Below are positions 1 through 6,836 of a stretch of 13,511 nucleotides of DNA, piece after piece. Positions within the stretch are counted from its first letter, which is position 1, and each line of letters begins with the position of its first letter. The notes under the pieces are model-generated. The model was not told where the DNA came from. It saw only the letters and a program-made list of their open reading frames with translations, and ran no database searches. The translations under genes and the position numbers were made by a program. Source of the stretch: Verrucomicrobiaceae bacterium (GTDB lineage: Bacteria > Verrucomicrobiota > Verrucomicrobiia > Verrucomicrobiales > Akkermansiaceae); contig JAIXVN010000320.1 of NCBI GenBank assembly GCA_027483005.1, positions 1 to 13,511 on the forward strand, given 5' to 3'.

Positions 1-126
1 CTCGTCGTCATGATCGGACGCCGGTTCGACTTCGAGCAGGTCCGCAGCGGAGAGGCGAAGCTCGAACCCCTCATCACCCTGAGGCCGAGGAAAGGCATGC
101 CGGTGATCGTTCACAAGCGCGGCTGA
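1..126 (+). CDS. Cytochrome P450, C-terminal end (partial)
   Basis: Frame 1 is open from the window edge to a TGA at 124-126, giving the last 41 residues of a protein whose start lies outside. The stretch RRFDFE, then EPLITLRP, then KGMPVIVHKR resembles the end of bacterial cytochrome P450s. There, a strand reading xRFxFE is followed by a Pro-rich turn and a TLRPxxGxPV beta hairpin. The haem-binding Cys loop and the I and K helices would lie upstream and cannot be seen, so the assignment rests on the tail alone. P450s are haem monooxygenases that use NAD(P)H-derived electrons to oxidise diverse small molecules. The gene ends only 5 bp from the stop of the convergent glycosyltransferase, and I see no clear terminator hairpin there. 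Confidence 0.6.
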   Translation, partial: LVVMIGRRFDFEQVRSGEAKLEPLITLRPRKGMPVIVHKRG

Positions 127-131
127 GGCCG

Positions 132-1157
132 TCAGAGGCCGAACACGTGCCTTGCCCACGGAGCCCGTTTCCATTCCTCCGTCCGCATCGTCAGCGAGGT
201 GATGAAGCGCGCGACCTCCGTGCCGTTGTAGTCGCGGTGATTCCGCTCCCAGCCTTTTATCGCGATCGCGATGCGCTGCTCCGGATGCGTGGCGTAGTGG
301 CGGATCTTTTCTGTTAGATCGTCGATGCCGTCGAAATACACCAGCTCGTCCTCGGCATACAGCTCCTCCAGCCCGGCCCCGCGCGGGGTGAGGGTGAGGA
401 TGCCGTTGCCCATCAGTTCGCCGATGCGCGACGACGAATAGAGGGAAACATCGGCGCGGCGGGAAAGGTTCAGCGCCATCTTCGACTGGCGGATGATCTG
501 TTCCTTTTCCCAGCCGAAGATGCCGGGTCGGTCGAGGCAGCCGTAGATCCCGCTTTTCAGCTCCGGGAGGCGTTTTTCCAGATCCTGCAGAAAGGCACGA
601 CGCTGCGGCTCACCCTTGTCGCGTCCGAAGAACAGGAAGTCGTGAAGGAACTCCGTGGTCTCGAATGCGCGATGGCACTCGATCCCGGCATCGACCGCGG
701 TGGGGATGAAGGCGGCCGGACAGTTCGGGCGGGAAAAGGATTCCAGCAGGCTGCCACCGGTCGAGCAGAACAAGGCGTCCAGCACGCCTAGCCGTTCGGT
801 CAGATGGAGAGTGTCCTTTTCATCCCACAACGGATCCACATACCACACCCCGATCCGGATGTCTGGCAGGGCCTTGCGGATCTCCTGAAGCGTGGCGGCG
901 GTGATGTACTGCGCGTGGCCTAGAAGCAGGAGGTCGGGATGGACGTTCTTGCAGGTCTCGATCAGGGCGCGGTTGGCAGGCTTCTTTCCCAGCGACTTCC
1001 CGCCCAGCGGCGAAAGCATCCGTGCGCGGTCATTGATTGAAAACGGATACACGAAGTGCCCCAGGCGCACGAGGCCGTGGTGGATCTTCTGGTCCTGGTT
1101 CCAAAGATGCGCGCCATCCTTGTCGAGCTGGAGGTTGGCGGCGTGAACGATGCGCAT
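132..1157 (-). CDS. CgeB-like glycosyltransferase (GT4/GT1 type)
   Basis: A 341-residue cytoplasmic protein with no signal peptide or membrane segment. The layout is a two-lobed GT-B fold. The N-terminal lobe starts with a strand, MRIVHAANLQ, and carries GVWYVDPLW near 104-111, typical of DUF3880/CgeB-like proteins. The C-terminal lobe has KMALNLSR (226-233), then SSSRIGELMGNG (241-252) and a GLEELY segment. The SxRxxExMxxG block followed by an acidic strand is the sugar-nucleotide-binding signature of the Glyco_trans_1_2 family. It probably moves a sugar from an activated donor to a surface polymer or small molecule, and the acceptor is unknown. I chose the ATG at 1157 over an in-frame TTG at 1199, because the Rossmann strand starts right at this Met and the 14 extra residues look non-conserved. 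No good Shine-Dalgarno is present; GGGAAA lies about 8 nt upstream. The gene is divergent from the next one. Confidence 0.8.
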   Translation of the reverse strand: MRIVHAANLQLDKDGAHLWNQDQKIHHGLVRLGHFVYPFSINDRARMLSPLGGKSLGKKPANRALIETCKNVHPDLLLLGHAQYITAATLQEIRKALPDIRIGVWYVDPLWDEKDTLHLTERLGVLDALFCSTGGSLLESFSRPNCPAAFIPTAVDAGIECHRAFETTEFLHDFLFFGRDKGEPQRRAFLQDLEKRLPELKSGIYGCLDRPGIFGWEKEQIIRQSKMALNLSRRADVSLYSSSRIGELMGNGILTLTPRGAGLEELYAEDELVYFDGIDDLTEKIRHYATHPEQRIAIAIKGWERNHRDYNGTEVARFITSLTMRTEEWKRAPWARHVFGL

Positions 1158-1266
1158 GCGGTGAGTTTCCCGAAAGGAAGTTGCCGAAACAAGGCGCAAT
1201 GCTCAGGCAGGGCGGCGGTCCAAGTCGCTCCTTGACTCCCTGGGCCAACGATCCTTGTCTGATGGT

Positions 1267-2163
1267 GTGAAATGGATTGCCGCGCTCTGCCTGGTCGTTT
1301 GCTTATCGCCCCTGCACGCGCAGGAACCGGCCGCTGACAAGTTGCTGGACCAGGTGATCTCGCACCCGGGCTCCTACTCGCAGGTCTGCGATGTGATGAG
1401 CGCACCCTCGGACCTTCCGTATCAGCTTTTCCAGATCACCTCATTCTACGGGGCGAGTCTTTCGAAGGCGAACCAGGCGTTGGTGGATGGAAATCGCGAT
1501 GGTCTGTTGCGGGCGATCCGCAGCCGCTTGCTGGCGGTGGATTTTTCACGAAAGCCGGTGCCTCCTGCCAAGGATCCGAAGCCGGAGGAAAATTTCGACG
1601 GTGATGCCTATGGATGTGACCCAAAGGCGCTGAGCCCGATCCTGCTGACCTTGATCGACCGGCTTCACGGCATTGAGGCGCTGCCGGAGTTGCTGGTGGT
1701 GGAACAGAAGCTGGTGGACGGAATCGCCAAGGCGAAAGACGACGCAAAAGTCGCGCCTCCTGAGGCCACGGGTTGGCAGGTGGCGCAGGAGAGCGTCAAC
1801 TATGACGAGAACGAGCCCGAGGCGAAACGGGATCGCCGTGTGAAGCTGTTCCAGGCCCGCGTTGCCCAGCGCGATCTCGTGATGCTGATGGCGAAGCTGA
1901 TGCGGGAAAAGGCCTACAAGCCCTATCTCGCTACGACGATCGAAGCCGCCTACGTCAAGGGTCTGAAGGCGGAGGCGAAGGAGAAGGGGTATGACAAGAT
2001 CAAGATCGCGGAGCTGCCGAAGGAGATCGAGGGCGTGCCAGTGAGAATCGATCCGATCACGAAGATCATCCACACCTACTTCACCGTGAGTCTGCCCTAC
2101 ACCCGGGAATCCCGCGACGAGATCCGGGCCGCAGCGGAGAAATGGATCGCCGAGCATCCATGA
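1267..2163 (+). CDS. Exported helical protein of unknown function
   Basis: I do not recognise this 298-residue protein. Residues 1-18 form a clear Sec signal peptide: Lys-2, a hydrophobic core and SPLHA before QEP, so signal peptidase I should cut after Ala-18. The mature part is charged and mostly helical, with Lys/Glu/Ala-rich stretches around 135-160 and 195-245, and two Cys near 41 and 117. No catalytic motif is evident. I prefer the GTG at 1267 to the in-frame TTG at 1255, because the GTG places Met-Lys directly before the hydrophobic core. Neither start has a convincing ribosome binding site. Its stop overlaps the start of the next gene (ATGA at 2160-2163), so the two are probably translationally coupled and may work together outside the cytoplasm. 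Confidence 0.75.
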   Translation: MKWIAALCLVVCLSPLHAQEPAADKLLDQVISHPGSYSQVCDVMSAPSDLPYQLFQITSFYGASLSKANQALVDGNRDGLLRAIRSRLLAVDFSRKPVPPAKDPKPEENFDGDAYGCDPKALSPILLTLIDRLHGIEALPELLVVEQKLVDGIAKAKDDAKVAPPEATGWQVAQESVNYDENEPEAKRDRRVKLFQARVAQRDLVMLMAKLMREKAYKPYLATTIEAAYVKGLKAEAKEKGYDKIKIAELPKEIEGVPVRIDPITKIIHTYFTVSLPYTRESRDEIRAAAEKWIAEHP

Positions 2164-2987
2164 AAGGCCTCGCCATCGTCTGGGCGCTGATTGTTTCCGC
2201 GCTGGGAGCCGACGTGAAGGACGGGCCGAACCAGCACAAGCTGGTCGTGATCCCGGCCGGGAGCTATCCGCTCGGCGAGGCCTCGCACAAGCTGAACAAG
2301 CCGCATGAGTTCAAGACGGCGGGCTTTTCGATCTCCGACGCGGAGACCACCAACGCGCAGTTCGCCGCCTTCGTCGCGGCCACCGGCTACAAGACCTGGG
2401 CGGAGCGGAATGGCTGGAGCCTGGTCGGTGGTGAGGGCAGCGCCGAGTGGGAATGGACGAAGATGGACGGTGCCAACTGGCGGCACCCTTTCGGTCCGGA
2501 CGGTCCCGATGCCGAAAAACTTCCGCAGCATCCGGTGACGCAGATTTCCGGCGAGGATGCGCGGGCCTACTGCAAATGGATCGGCGGACGGCTGCCGACG
2601 ATCGACGAGTGGGAAACCGCCGCACGGGCTGGCGTGCGGACCGAGTTTCCATGGGGGAAATCGTTCGATAAACTGAAGACCAACACCTGGAACGGCATCG
2701 ACCATCGCAAGAACACCCGCGAGGACGGGCATGTTCTAACAGCTCCGATCCGCAGCTATCCGCCGAACGCCTGGGGGCTCTACGATGTGATCGGGAATGT
2801 CTTCGAATACTGCGAAGGGCACCCGCCGTGGATGAGTTCAGACCAGGCCGAGCAGCGCATCTGCGGTCGCGGCGGCTCGTGGTGGTGCTCCAGCCATTGC
2901 TGCAATTTCCACAACCTCCTCGACATCGGCAGCATGATCAAGACCGCCGCGCTGCCGAACCAGGGCTTCCGGGTGGTGTTTCCCTGA
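2160..2987 (+). CDS. Exported formylglycine-generating-enzyme (SUMF1) family protein
   Basis: A 275-residue protein beginning with a signal peptide (about residues 1-17, LIVSALGA). The FGE/SUMF1 fold is shown by VVIPAGSYPLGE (29-40), DAETTNAQFAAF (60-71), HPVTQISGEDARAYCKW (124-140), GGRLPTIDEWETAAR (142-156), NAWGLYDVIGNVFEY (203-217), RGGSW (237-241) and GFRVVF (269-274). Cys-243 and Cys-248 sit directly after GGSW with CxxxxC spacing. That is the spacing of the two copper-binding catalytic cysteines in true sulfatase-activating FGEs. The NRYR and RSxNTPDSS substrate-side motifs of those enzymes are not kept. It may therefore oxidise an unknown target cysteine, or be a non-enzymatic relative. 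No sulfatase gene is in the window. I start at the ATG at 2160, which overlaps the upstream stop and gives a proper signal peptide, rather than a start 18 nt earlier. Confidence 0.88.
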   Translation: MKGLAIVWALIVSALGADVKDGPNQHKLVVIPAGSYPLGEASHKLNKPHEFKTAGFSISDAETTNAQFAAFVAATGYKTWAERNGWSLVGGEGSAEWEWTKMDGANWRHPFGPDGPDAEKLPQHPVTQISGEDARAYCKWIGGRLPTIDEWETAARAGVRTEFPWGKSFDKLKTNTWNGIDHRKNTREDGHVLTAPIRSYPPNAWGLYDVIGNVFEYCEGHPPWMSSDQAEQRICGRGGSWWCSSHCCNFHNLLDIGSMIKTAALPNQGFRVVFP

Positions 2988-3058
2988 AACGAAATCCATC
3001 CGGCCCGCAGACGCCACTCACAGGTTGCGCGTTTGGGATTTCCGGCTAGTCTGCGCGG

Positions 3059-4222
3059 ATGGTCACCAAAGCCCTCCTTTCCTGTGCCGCCCTCTTGACG
3101 GTGGCCACCGCGTCCGCCCGCATCGGGGTGGAGAAAGTCGCTGAAAAGTTCGAGCGTCCGGTCTGGGTGGGACAACCCGCCGGGATTTCCGACAAGCTCT
3201 GGGTCATCGAGCAGGTCGGCAAGGTCTGGATCATCGACGCCAAAACCGGAGCCCGCTCGGAAAAGCCGTTCCTCGACATCACCGCCGACGTCAGCCGCAA
3301 GGGCAACGAGATGGGCCTGCTGGGAATGGCCTTCGCTCCCGACTTCAAGACCAGCGGCCGCTTTTATGTGAATTTCACCGATGGCTCGATCAAGACGCGC
3401 ATCGTCCGCTTCACCGCCACCAAGCCCTTCACCGAGACGGATCCGGCCAGCGCCGAAGTCCTTTTCACCTTCGACCAGCCCTACCAGAACCACAACGGCG
3501 GCTGGATCGACTTCGGCCCGGACGGCTGCCTCTACATCTCCGCCGGGGATGGCGGCGCGGGCGATGATCCACAGAATCGCGCCCAGGACCTGAAGACCCA
3601 CCTTGGGAAGATGCTGCGCATCGATGTTTCAGCGGCGAAGGGCTACAAGGTCCCGAAGGACAATCCCTTCGTCGGAAAGTCCGAGGCCATGCCGGAGATC
3701 TACAGCTACGGACTGCGCAATGCCTGGCGTTGCTCCTTCGACCGCAAGACCGGCGACCTCTGGATCGGCGACGTGGGCCAGAACAAGTGGGAGGAAATCA
3801 ACGCCCTCCCCAAAGGAAAAGCCAAGGGAGCCAACTTCGGCTGGCGACTTCGCGAGGCCGACGTGCCGAACCCGAACGGCAAGATCGCCGGCGACAATCC
3901 AGCGGGAGCGATCGACCCGGTTTACGTTTACAAGCACGGCGGCAGCAGCACCGAAGGCGTGTCGGTCACCGGAGGCTACGTCTATCGCGGTCCGGTCAAG
4001 GAACTGGAAGGTCGCTACATCTTCGGCGACTACCAGAATCCCCGGATCTGGGCCTTCGAACTCAAGGGCGGCAAAGCCAGCGGATTCAAGGACCTGACCG
4101 ACGAGCTCAAGCCGCCGGGTGGAGGCCGGATCAACCTGATTGCCTCGTTCGGCGAGGACAACGAAGGAAATCTCTACATCGTGGACCACACGGGACCGAT
4201 CTACCGGGTCACCGGAAACTGA
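3059..4222 (+). CDS. Exported PQQ-type sorbosone/glucose dehydrogenase family protein
   Basis: A 387-residue protein with a signal peptide (residues 1-20, ending TATASA before RIGVEK). The rest fits the six-bladed beta-propeller of soluble glucose/L-sorbosone dehydrogenases (GSDH family). Blade motifs are MGLLGMAFAPDF (85-96), NHNGGWIDFGPDGCLYI (144-160) with the family's active-site-type His-145, AGDGG (162-166), YGLRNAWR (217-224), GDLWIGDVGQNKWEEIN (232-248), GGYVYRG (305-311), GRYIFGDY (318-325) and GNLYIVDHTGPIYR (370-383). Relatives use PQQ and calcium to oxidise an aldose in the periplasm. PQQ use is inferred from family only, since many members of this family have no proven substrate. 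The gene begins 71 bp after the FGE-like gene on the same strand. An inverted repeat (3006-3012 with 3049-3055) sits just before the ATG. Confidence 0.88.
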   Translation: MVTKALLSCAALLTVATASARIGVEKVAEKFERPVWVGQPAGISDKLWVIEQVGKVWIIDAKTGARSEKPFLDITADVSRKGNEMGLLGMAFAPDFKTSGRFYVNFTDGSIKTRIVRFTATKPFTETDPASAEVLFTFDQPYQNHNGGWIDFGPDGCLYISAGDGGAGDDPQNRAQDLKTHLGKMLRIDVSAAKGYKVPKDNPFVGKSEAMPEIYSYGLRNAWRCSFDRKTGDLWIGDVGQNKWEEINALPKGKAKGANFGWRLREADVPNPNGKIAGDNPAGAIDPVYVYKHGGSSTEGVSVTGGYVYRGPVKELEGRYIFGDYQNPRIWAFELKGGKASGFKDLTDELKPPGGGRINLIASFGEDNEGNLYIVDHTGPIYRVTGN

Positions 4223-4288
4223 TTCGGCCAAGTTTGGCGTTCCGATCCGGTCCTGGACTTCGAGATAAACCCGAAATCGCCCATTTTC

Positions 4289-4325
4289 GACGACCGCTTT
4301 CCCTAGGGGAGGCGGTTTTGTCGTC
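4289..4325 (+). terminator. Hairpin between the dehydrogenase gene and ilvB (terminator or leader structure)
   Basis: The core at 4293-4316 pairs ACCGCTTTCCC with GGGAGGCGGT across a CTAG-like turn, with two G-U pairs, and is followed by TTTTG. Flanking GACGA (4289-4293) and TCGTC (4321-4325) can pair instead to give a longer alternative stem. It could end transcription from the dehydrogenase gene, or be a leader hairpin for ilvB. There is no leader peptide with branched-chain codons in this 170-bp gap. Confidence 0.5.
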
Positions 4326-4392
4326 TATAGGGCCATTTTCAAATTGCCTTCGCTTAGAAAACGAGCAACTTGCCCTCGGAATCCCAATTCTC

Positions 4393-6120
4393 ATGAGCAA
4401 GGACAAAATCGACGGCGCACAAGCCCTCATCAAGACACTCGACGATCTCGGCATCGAGTACATTTTCGGCTACTCCGGTGGAGCAGCCATCCCCATCTTC
4501 GACGCCCTTGAAACGGTCAAGACGAAGATGAAGTTCATCCTCGTCCGTCATGAGCAGGGAGCCGTCCACATGGCTGACGGCTATGCCCGCGCCACGGGGC
4601 GCCCTGCCGCCGTGCTCGTGACCTCGGGTCCAGGAGCAGGCAACACCGTCACCGGCCTGATGACCGCGATGATGGACTCCGTGCCGATGCTGGTGATCTC
4701 CGGCCAGACGGTGACCTGGATGCTCGGCAAGGACGCCTTCCAGGAAGCCGACATCTTCGGCATCACCATCCCGGTGGTGAAGCACAACTACCTGGTGAAG
4801 GACACCAACGCCCTTCCCCGCATCGCCCGCGAGGCCTACCACATCGCCACCACCGGTCGTCCCGGTCCGGTGCTGATCGACGTGCCGAAGGACATTTCCC
4901 AAGGCCCCTTCACGGGCGACATGAACCCGACGATCAATCTTCCGGGCTATGATCCGAGTGGAGATTTCACCATCGACCACGGCGCCATCAAGGAAGCCGC
5001 CGCGCTCATTGCGAAGGCCAAGCGCCCGGTGATCCTCGCCGGTCAGGGCTGCATGATCGCCCGCGCCGACAAGGAGCTGATGTATCTGGCGGAAACGCTG
5101 AACGCTCCGGTGACCTCCACGCTGCTTGGAAAGGGCGTGTTCCCGGAGACCCACCGCCTTTCCCTCGGAATGCTCGGCATGCACGGCACCGCATACGCCA
5201 ACAAGGCGATGATCGAGTGCGACCTGCTCATCAACGTCGGCTCGCGCTTGGACGACCGCATCATCGGCAAGCCCGACAAGTTCTGCAAGGACGCCAAGAT
5301 CATCCACATCGACATCGATCCCGCCGAGGCCGGCAAGATGATCAAGCCGGATGTCATGATCGTGGGTGACGCCAAGGCCGCGCTCACCGAGATCAATGAA
5401 AAGATCGGGCCGCTCGACACCGCCGAGTGGAATGCCAAGCTCGATGGCTACCGGAAAAAGTTCCCGCTCGGCTACAAGAAGCAGGGTGGCCTCCGCATGC
5501 AGCAGGTCATCGACGAACTCTACCACCTCACCGAAGGTAAGGCCATCGTCTCCACCGACGTGGGCCAGCACCAGATGTGGGCGGCGCAGTTCTACAAGAA
5601 CCACGAGTCCTATCACTGGCTTTCCTCCGGTGGTGCCGGCACGATGGGCTTCGGCTTCCCGGCCGCCATCGGCGCGCAGCTTGCCTGTCCGAACAAGACC
5701 GTCATTTCGATCTCCGGCGACGGTGGCTTCCAGATGACCCTGTTCGAGCTCGCCACCGCGCAGATCCACAAGCTGCCGATCAAGATCGTGGTGCTGAACA
5801 ACCACTACCTCGGCATGGTCCGCCAGTGGCAGGAACTCTTCTACGAGGACCGCACCTCCGGCGTGGACCTCATTGGGAATCCCGACTTCTGCAAACTCGC
5901 GGCCGCCTACGGCATCCCCTCCGTGCACATCAAGCGCCCGGCCGATGTCACCCGCATGCTCAAGAAGGCCATGGCCTACAAGGACGGCCCGATCCTCATC
6001 CATGCCGAGTGCGTGAAGACCGACAACGTCTTCCCGATGATCCCCGCCGGTGCGGCCCTCGAGGACATGATCACCGAAGCACCGAAGACCAAGATGGCCA
6101 AGCCCGTCGGGTCCACGTGA
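4393..6120 (+). CDS. ilvB: Acetolactate synthase, large (catalytic) subunit
   Basis: A 575-residue thiamine-diphosphate enzyme of normal length for the family. It joins two pyruvates to acetolactate, or pyruvate and 2-oxobutyrate to acetohydroxybutyrate, the first common step of valine, leucine and isoleucine synthesis. The Pyr domain holds GYSGGAA (26-32) and catalytic Glu-54 in RHEQGA. LVTSGPGAGNT and GKDAFQEAD follow. The central domain carries the FAD-type segment. The PP domain has the cofactor motif GDGG (442-445) through NN (469-470), then MVRQWQELFY (475-484). Trp-479 is the conserved residue known from herbicide-resistance studies. I start at the ATG giving MSKDKIDGAQAL. The frame stays open well upstream into the previous gene, but that part has no family similarity. 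No Shine-Dalgarno is visible. Its partner ilvN follows after 112 bp. Confidence 0.97.
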   Translation: MSKDKIDGAQALIKTLDDLGIEYIFGYSGGAAIPIFDALETVKTKMKFILVRHEQGAVHMADGYARATGRPAAVLVTSGPGAGNTVTGLMTAMMDSVPMLVISGQTVTWMLGKDAFQEADIFGITIPVVKHNYLVKDTNALPRIAREAYHIATTGRPGPVLIDVPKDISQGPFTGDMNPTINLPGYDPSGDFTIDHGAIKEAAALIAKAKRPVILAGQGCMIARADKELMYLAETLNAPVTSTLLGKGVFPETHRLSLGMLGMHGTAYANKAMIECDLLINVGSRLDDRIIGKPDKFCKDAKIIHIDIDPAEAGKMIKPDVMIVGDAKAALTEINEKIGPLDTAEWNAKLDGYRKKFPLGYKKQGGLRMQQVIDELYHLTEGKAIVSTDVGQHQMWAAQFYKNHESYHWLSSGGAGTMGFGFPAAIGAQLACPNKTVISISGDGGFQMTLFELATAQIHKLPIKIVVLNNHYLGMVRQWQELFYEDRTSGVDLIGNPDFCKLAAAYGIPSVHIKRPADVTRMLKKAMAYKDGPILIHAECVKTDNVFPMIPAGAALEDMITEAPKTKMAKPVGST

Positions 6121-6227
6121 GGAGAAGTTTCAAGGGTTCAGTGTTCAGTTTCAAGGTGCAGAGCCTCGGACTGAACACTGCATCGCTCCTCTTCTCTTCC
6201 TGAACACTTCAACCTTCAAACCAACAC
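6121..6227. repeat. Degenerate 7-bp repeats in inverted arms between ilvB and ilvN
   Basis: Starting right after the ilvB stop, the left arm reads in 7-bp steps: TTTCAAG (6128), GGTTCAG (6135), TGTTCAG (6142), TTTCAAG (6149). On the other strand the right arm gives TGTTCAG (6206-6200), GTTGAAG (6213-6207) and TTTGAAG (6220-6214). Another TGTTCAG lies at 6177-6171. CAGTGTTCAGT (6139-6149) and ACTGAACACTG (6170-6180) form a perfect 11-bp inverted repeat with a 20-nt loop. The whole spacer can therefore fold in RNA between the two subunit genes. No coding potential was seen. Confidence 0.75.
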
Positions 6228-6232
6228 TTTTC

Positions 6233-6775
6233 GTGAATACGATCATCACCACCGACACCCCGGTCCCGGCTCCAGTCGTGCCGCGCGGCCCGACGCATAC
6301 GCTCTCGATCCTTGTCAACAACGAGCCGGGCGTCCTGATGCGCATCTGTCAGGTCTTCTCGCGCCGCGGCTTCAACATCGACTCGCTCGTCGTCTCCGAA
6401 GGCCGGAACAAGAACTTCTCCCGCATGACCATCGGCATCTCCGGCGACCCCAAGGGCCTGGAGCAGATCATCATGCAGGTGAACAAGCTCATCGACGTCA
6501 TTCACTGCTCGGAGCACGACACCGAGGACTCGGTCGTGAAGGAGCTCATCATGGTGAAATTCCTCGCCGATGACACCCAGCGCACCCAGGCCCTTCAGAT
6601 CATCGAGCACTTCGGTGGAAAAACCGTGGACCTCACGCCCACCTCGATGATCGCCCTCGTTTCCGGCAACTCGACCAAGATCGACGCTGCCATCGCGATG
6701 TTCTCGCAGTTTCAGATCATCGAAACCGTCCGCACCGGCAAGGTCGTGATGGCCCGCGGCGAGCAGCCGACCTGA
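6233..6775 (+). CDS. ilvN: Acetolactate synthase, small (regulatory) subunit
   Basis: A 180-residue regulatory subunit that binds IlvB, raises its activity and makes it sensitive to valine. The N-terminal ACT domain is HTLSILVNNEPGVLMRICQ (22-40) through RGFNIDSLVVSEG (45-57). A second, ACT-like C-terminal domain follows with ELIMVKF, TPTSMIALVSG and RTGKVVMARG. Asn-30, Gly-33 and Asn-48 line up with the E. coli IlvH residues (Asn-11, Gly-14, Asn-29) that form the valine site, so feedback inhibition is likely. About 20 extra Thr/Pro-rich residues precede the ACT domain. The start is a GTG without a ribosome binding site, and it is the only sensible start in frame. ilvC does not follow, because the next gene is convergent. 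Confidence 0.96.
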   Translation: MNTIITTDTPVPAPVVPRGPTHTLSILVNNEPGVLMRICQVFSRRGFNIDSLVVSEGRNKNFSRMTIGISGDPKGLEQIIMQVNKLIDVIHCSEHDTEDSVVKELIMVKFLADDTQRTQALQIIEHFGGKTVDLTPTSMIALVSGNSTKIDAAIAMFSQFQIIETVRTGKVVMARGEQPT

Positions 6776-6799
6776 TCTGGAACTGCTTTCGGTCCTGAT

Positions 6800-6825
6800 G
6801 CAGCGGAAGGCCAGCCTTCTGCTGC
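6800..6825. terminator. Strong hairpin between convergent ilvN and the pilin cassette
   Basis: GCAGCGGAAGG pairs with CCTTCTGCTGC around a short CCAG-type loop. That gives about 11 pairs with one G-U. It lies in the 61-bp gap between the ilvN stop and the stop of the convergent secreted-protein gene, where it could end transcription from both sides. There is no long U tract on either strand, so efficiency as an intrinsic terminator is uncertain. Confidence 0.6.
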
Positions 6826-6836
6826 AATCCCGCCTT

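Noticed and set aside
1232..1260. TTGACT with a 17-bp spacer to TTGTCT as a sigma-70 promoter
   Set aside because: The -10 box is poor and lies only 7 bp before the GTG start at 1267.
3730..4392. Long in-frame upstream extension of ilvB (221 extra codons)
   Set aside because: It overlaps the dehydrogenase gene in another frame, is Arg/Gln/Pro-rich, and has no match to acetolactate synthases, which start near MSKDKIDGAQAL.
4223..4392. Attenuator leader peptide for ilvB
   Set aside because: No ATG or GTG in the gap; the only open frame is in frame with ilvB and not rich in Val, Leu or Ile.
4354..6003. 549-codon open frame opposite ilvB
   Set aside because: Shadow of a highly conserved gene in high-GC DNA; the product is rich in His, Asp, Gly and Val with no domain.
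5577..6203. Open frames inside and beyond the end of ilvB in other frames
   Set aside because: His/Arg-rich shadows of the ThDP-binding domain with no initiation signal.
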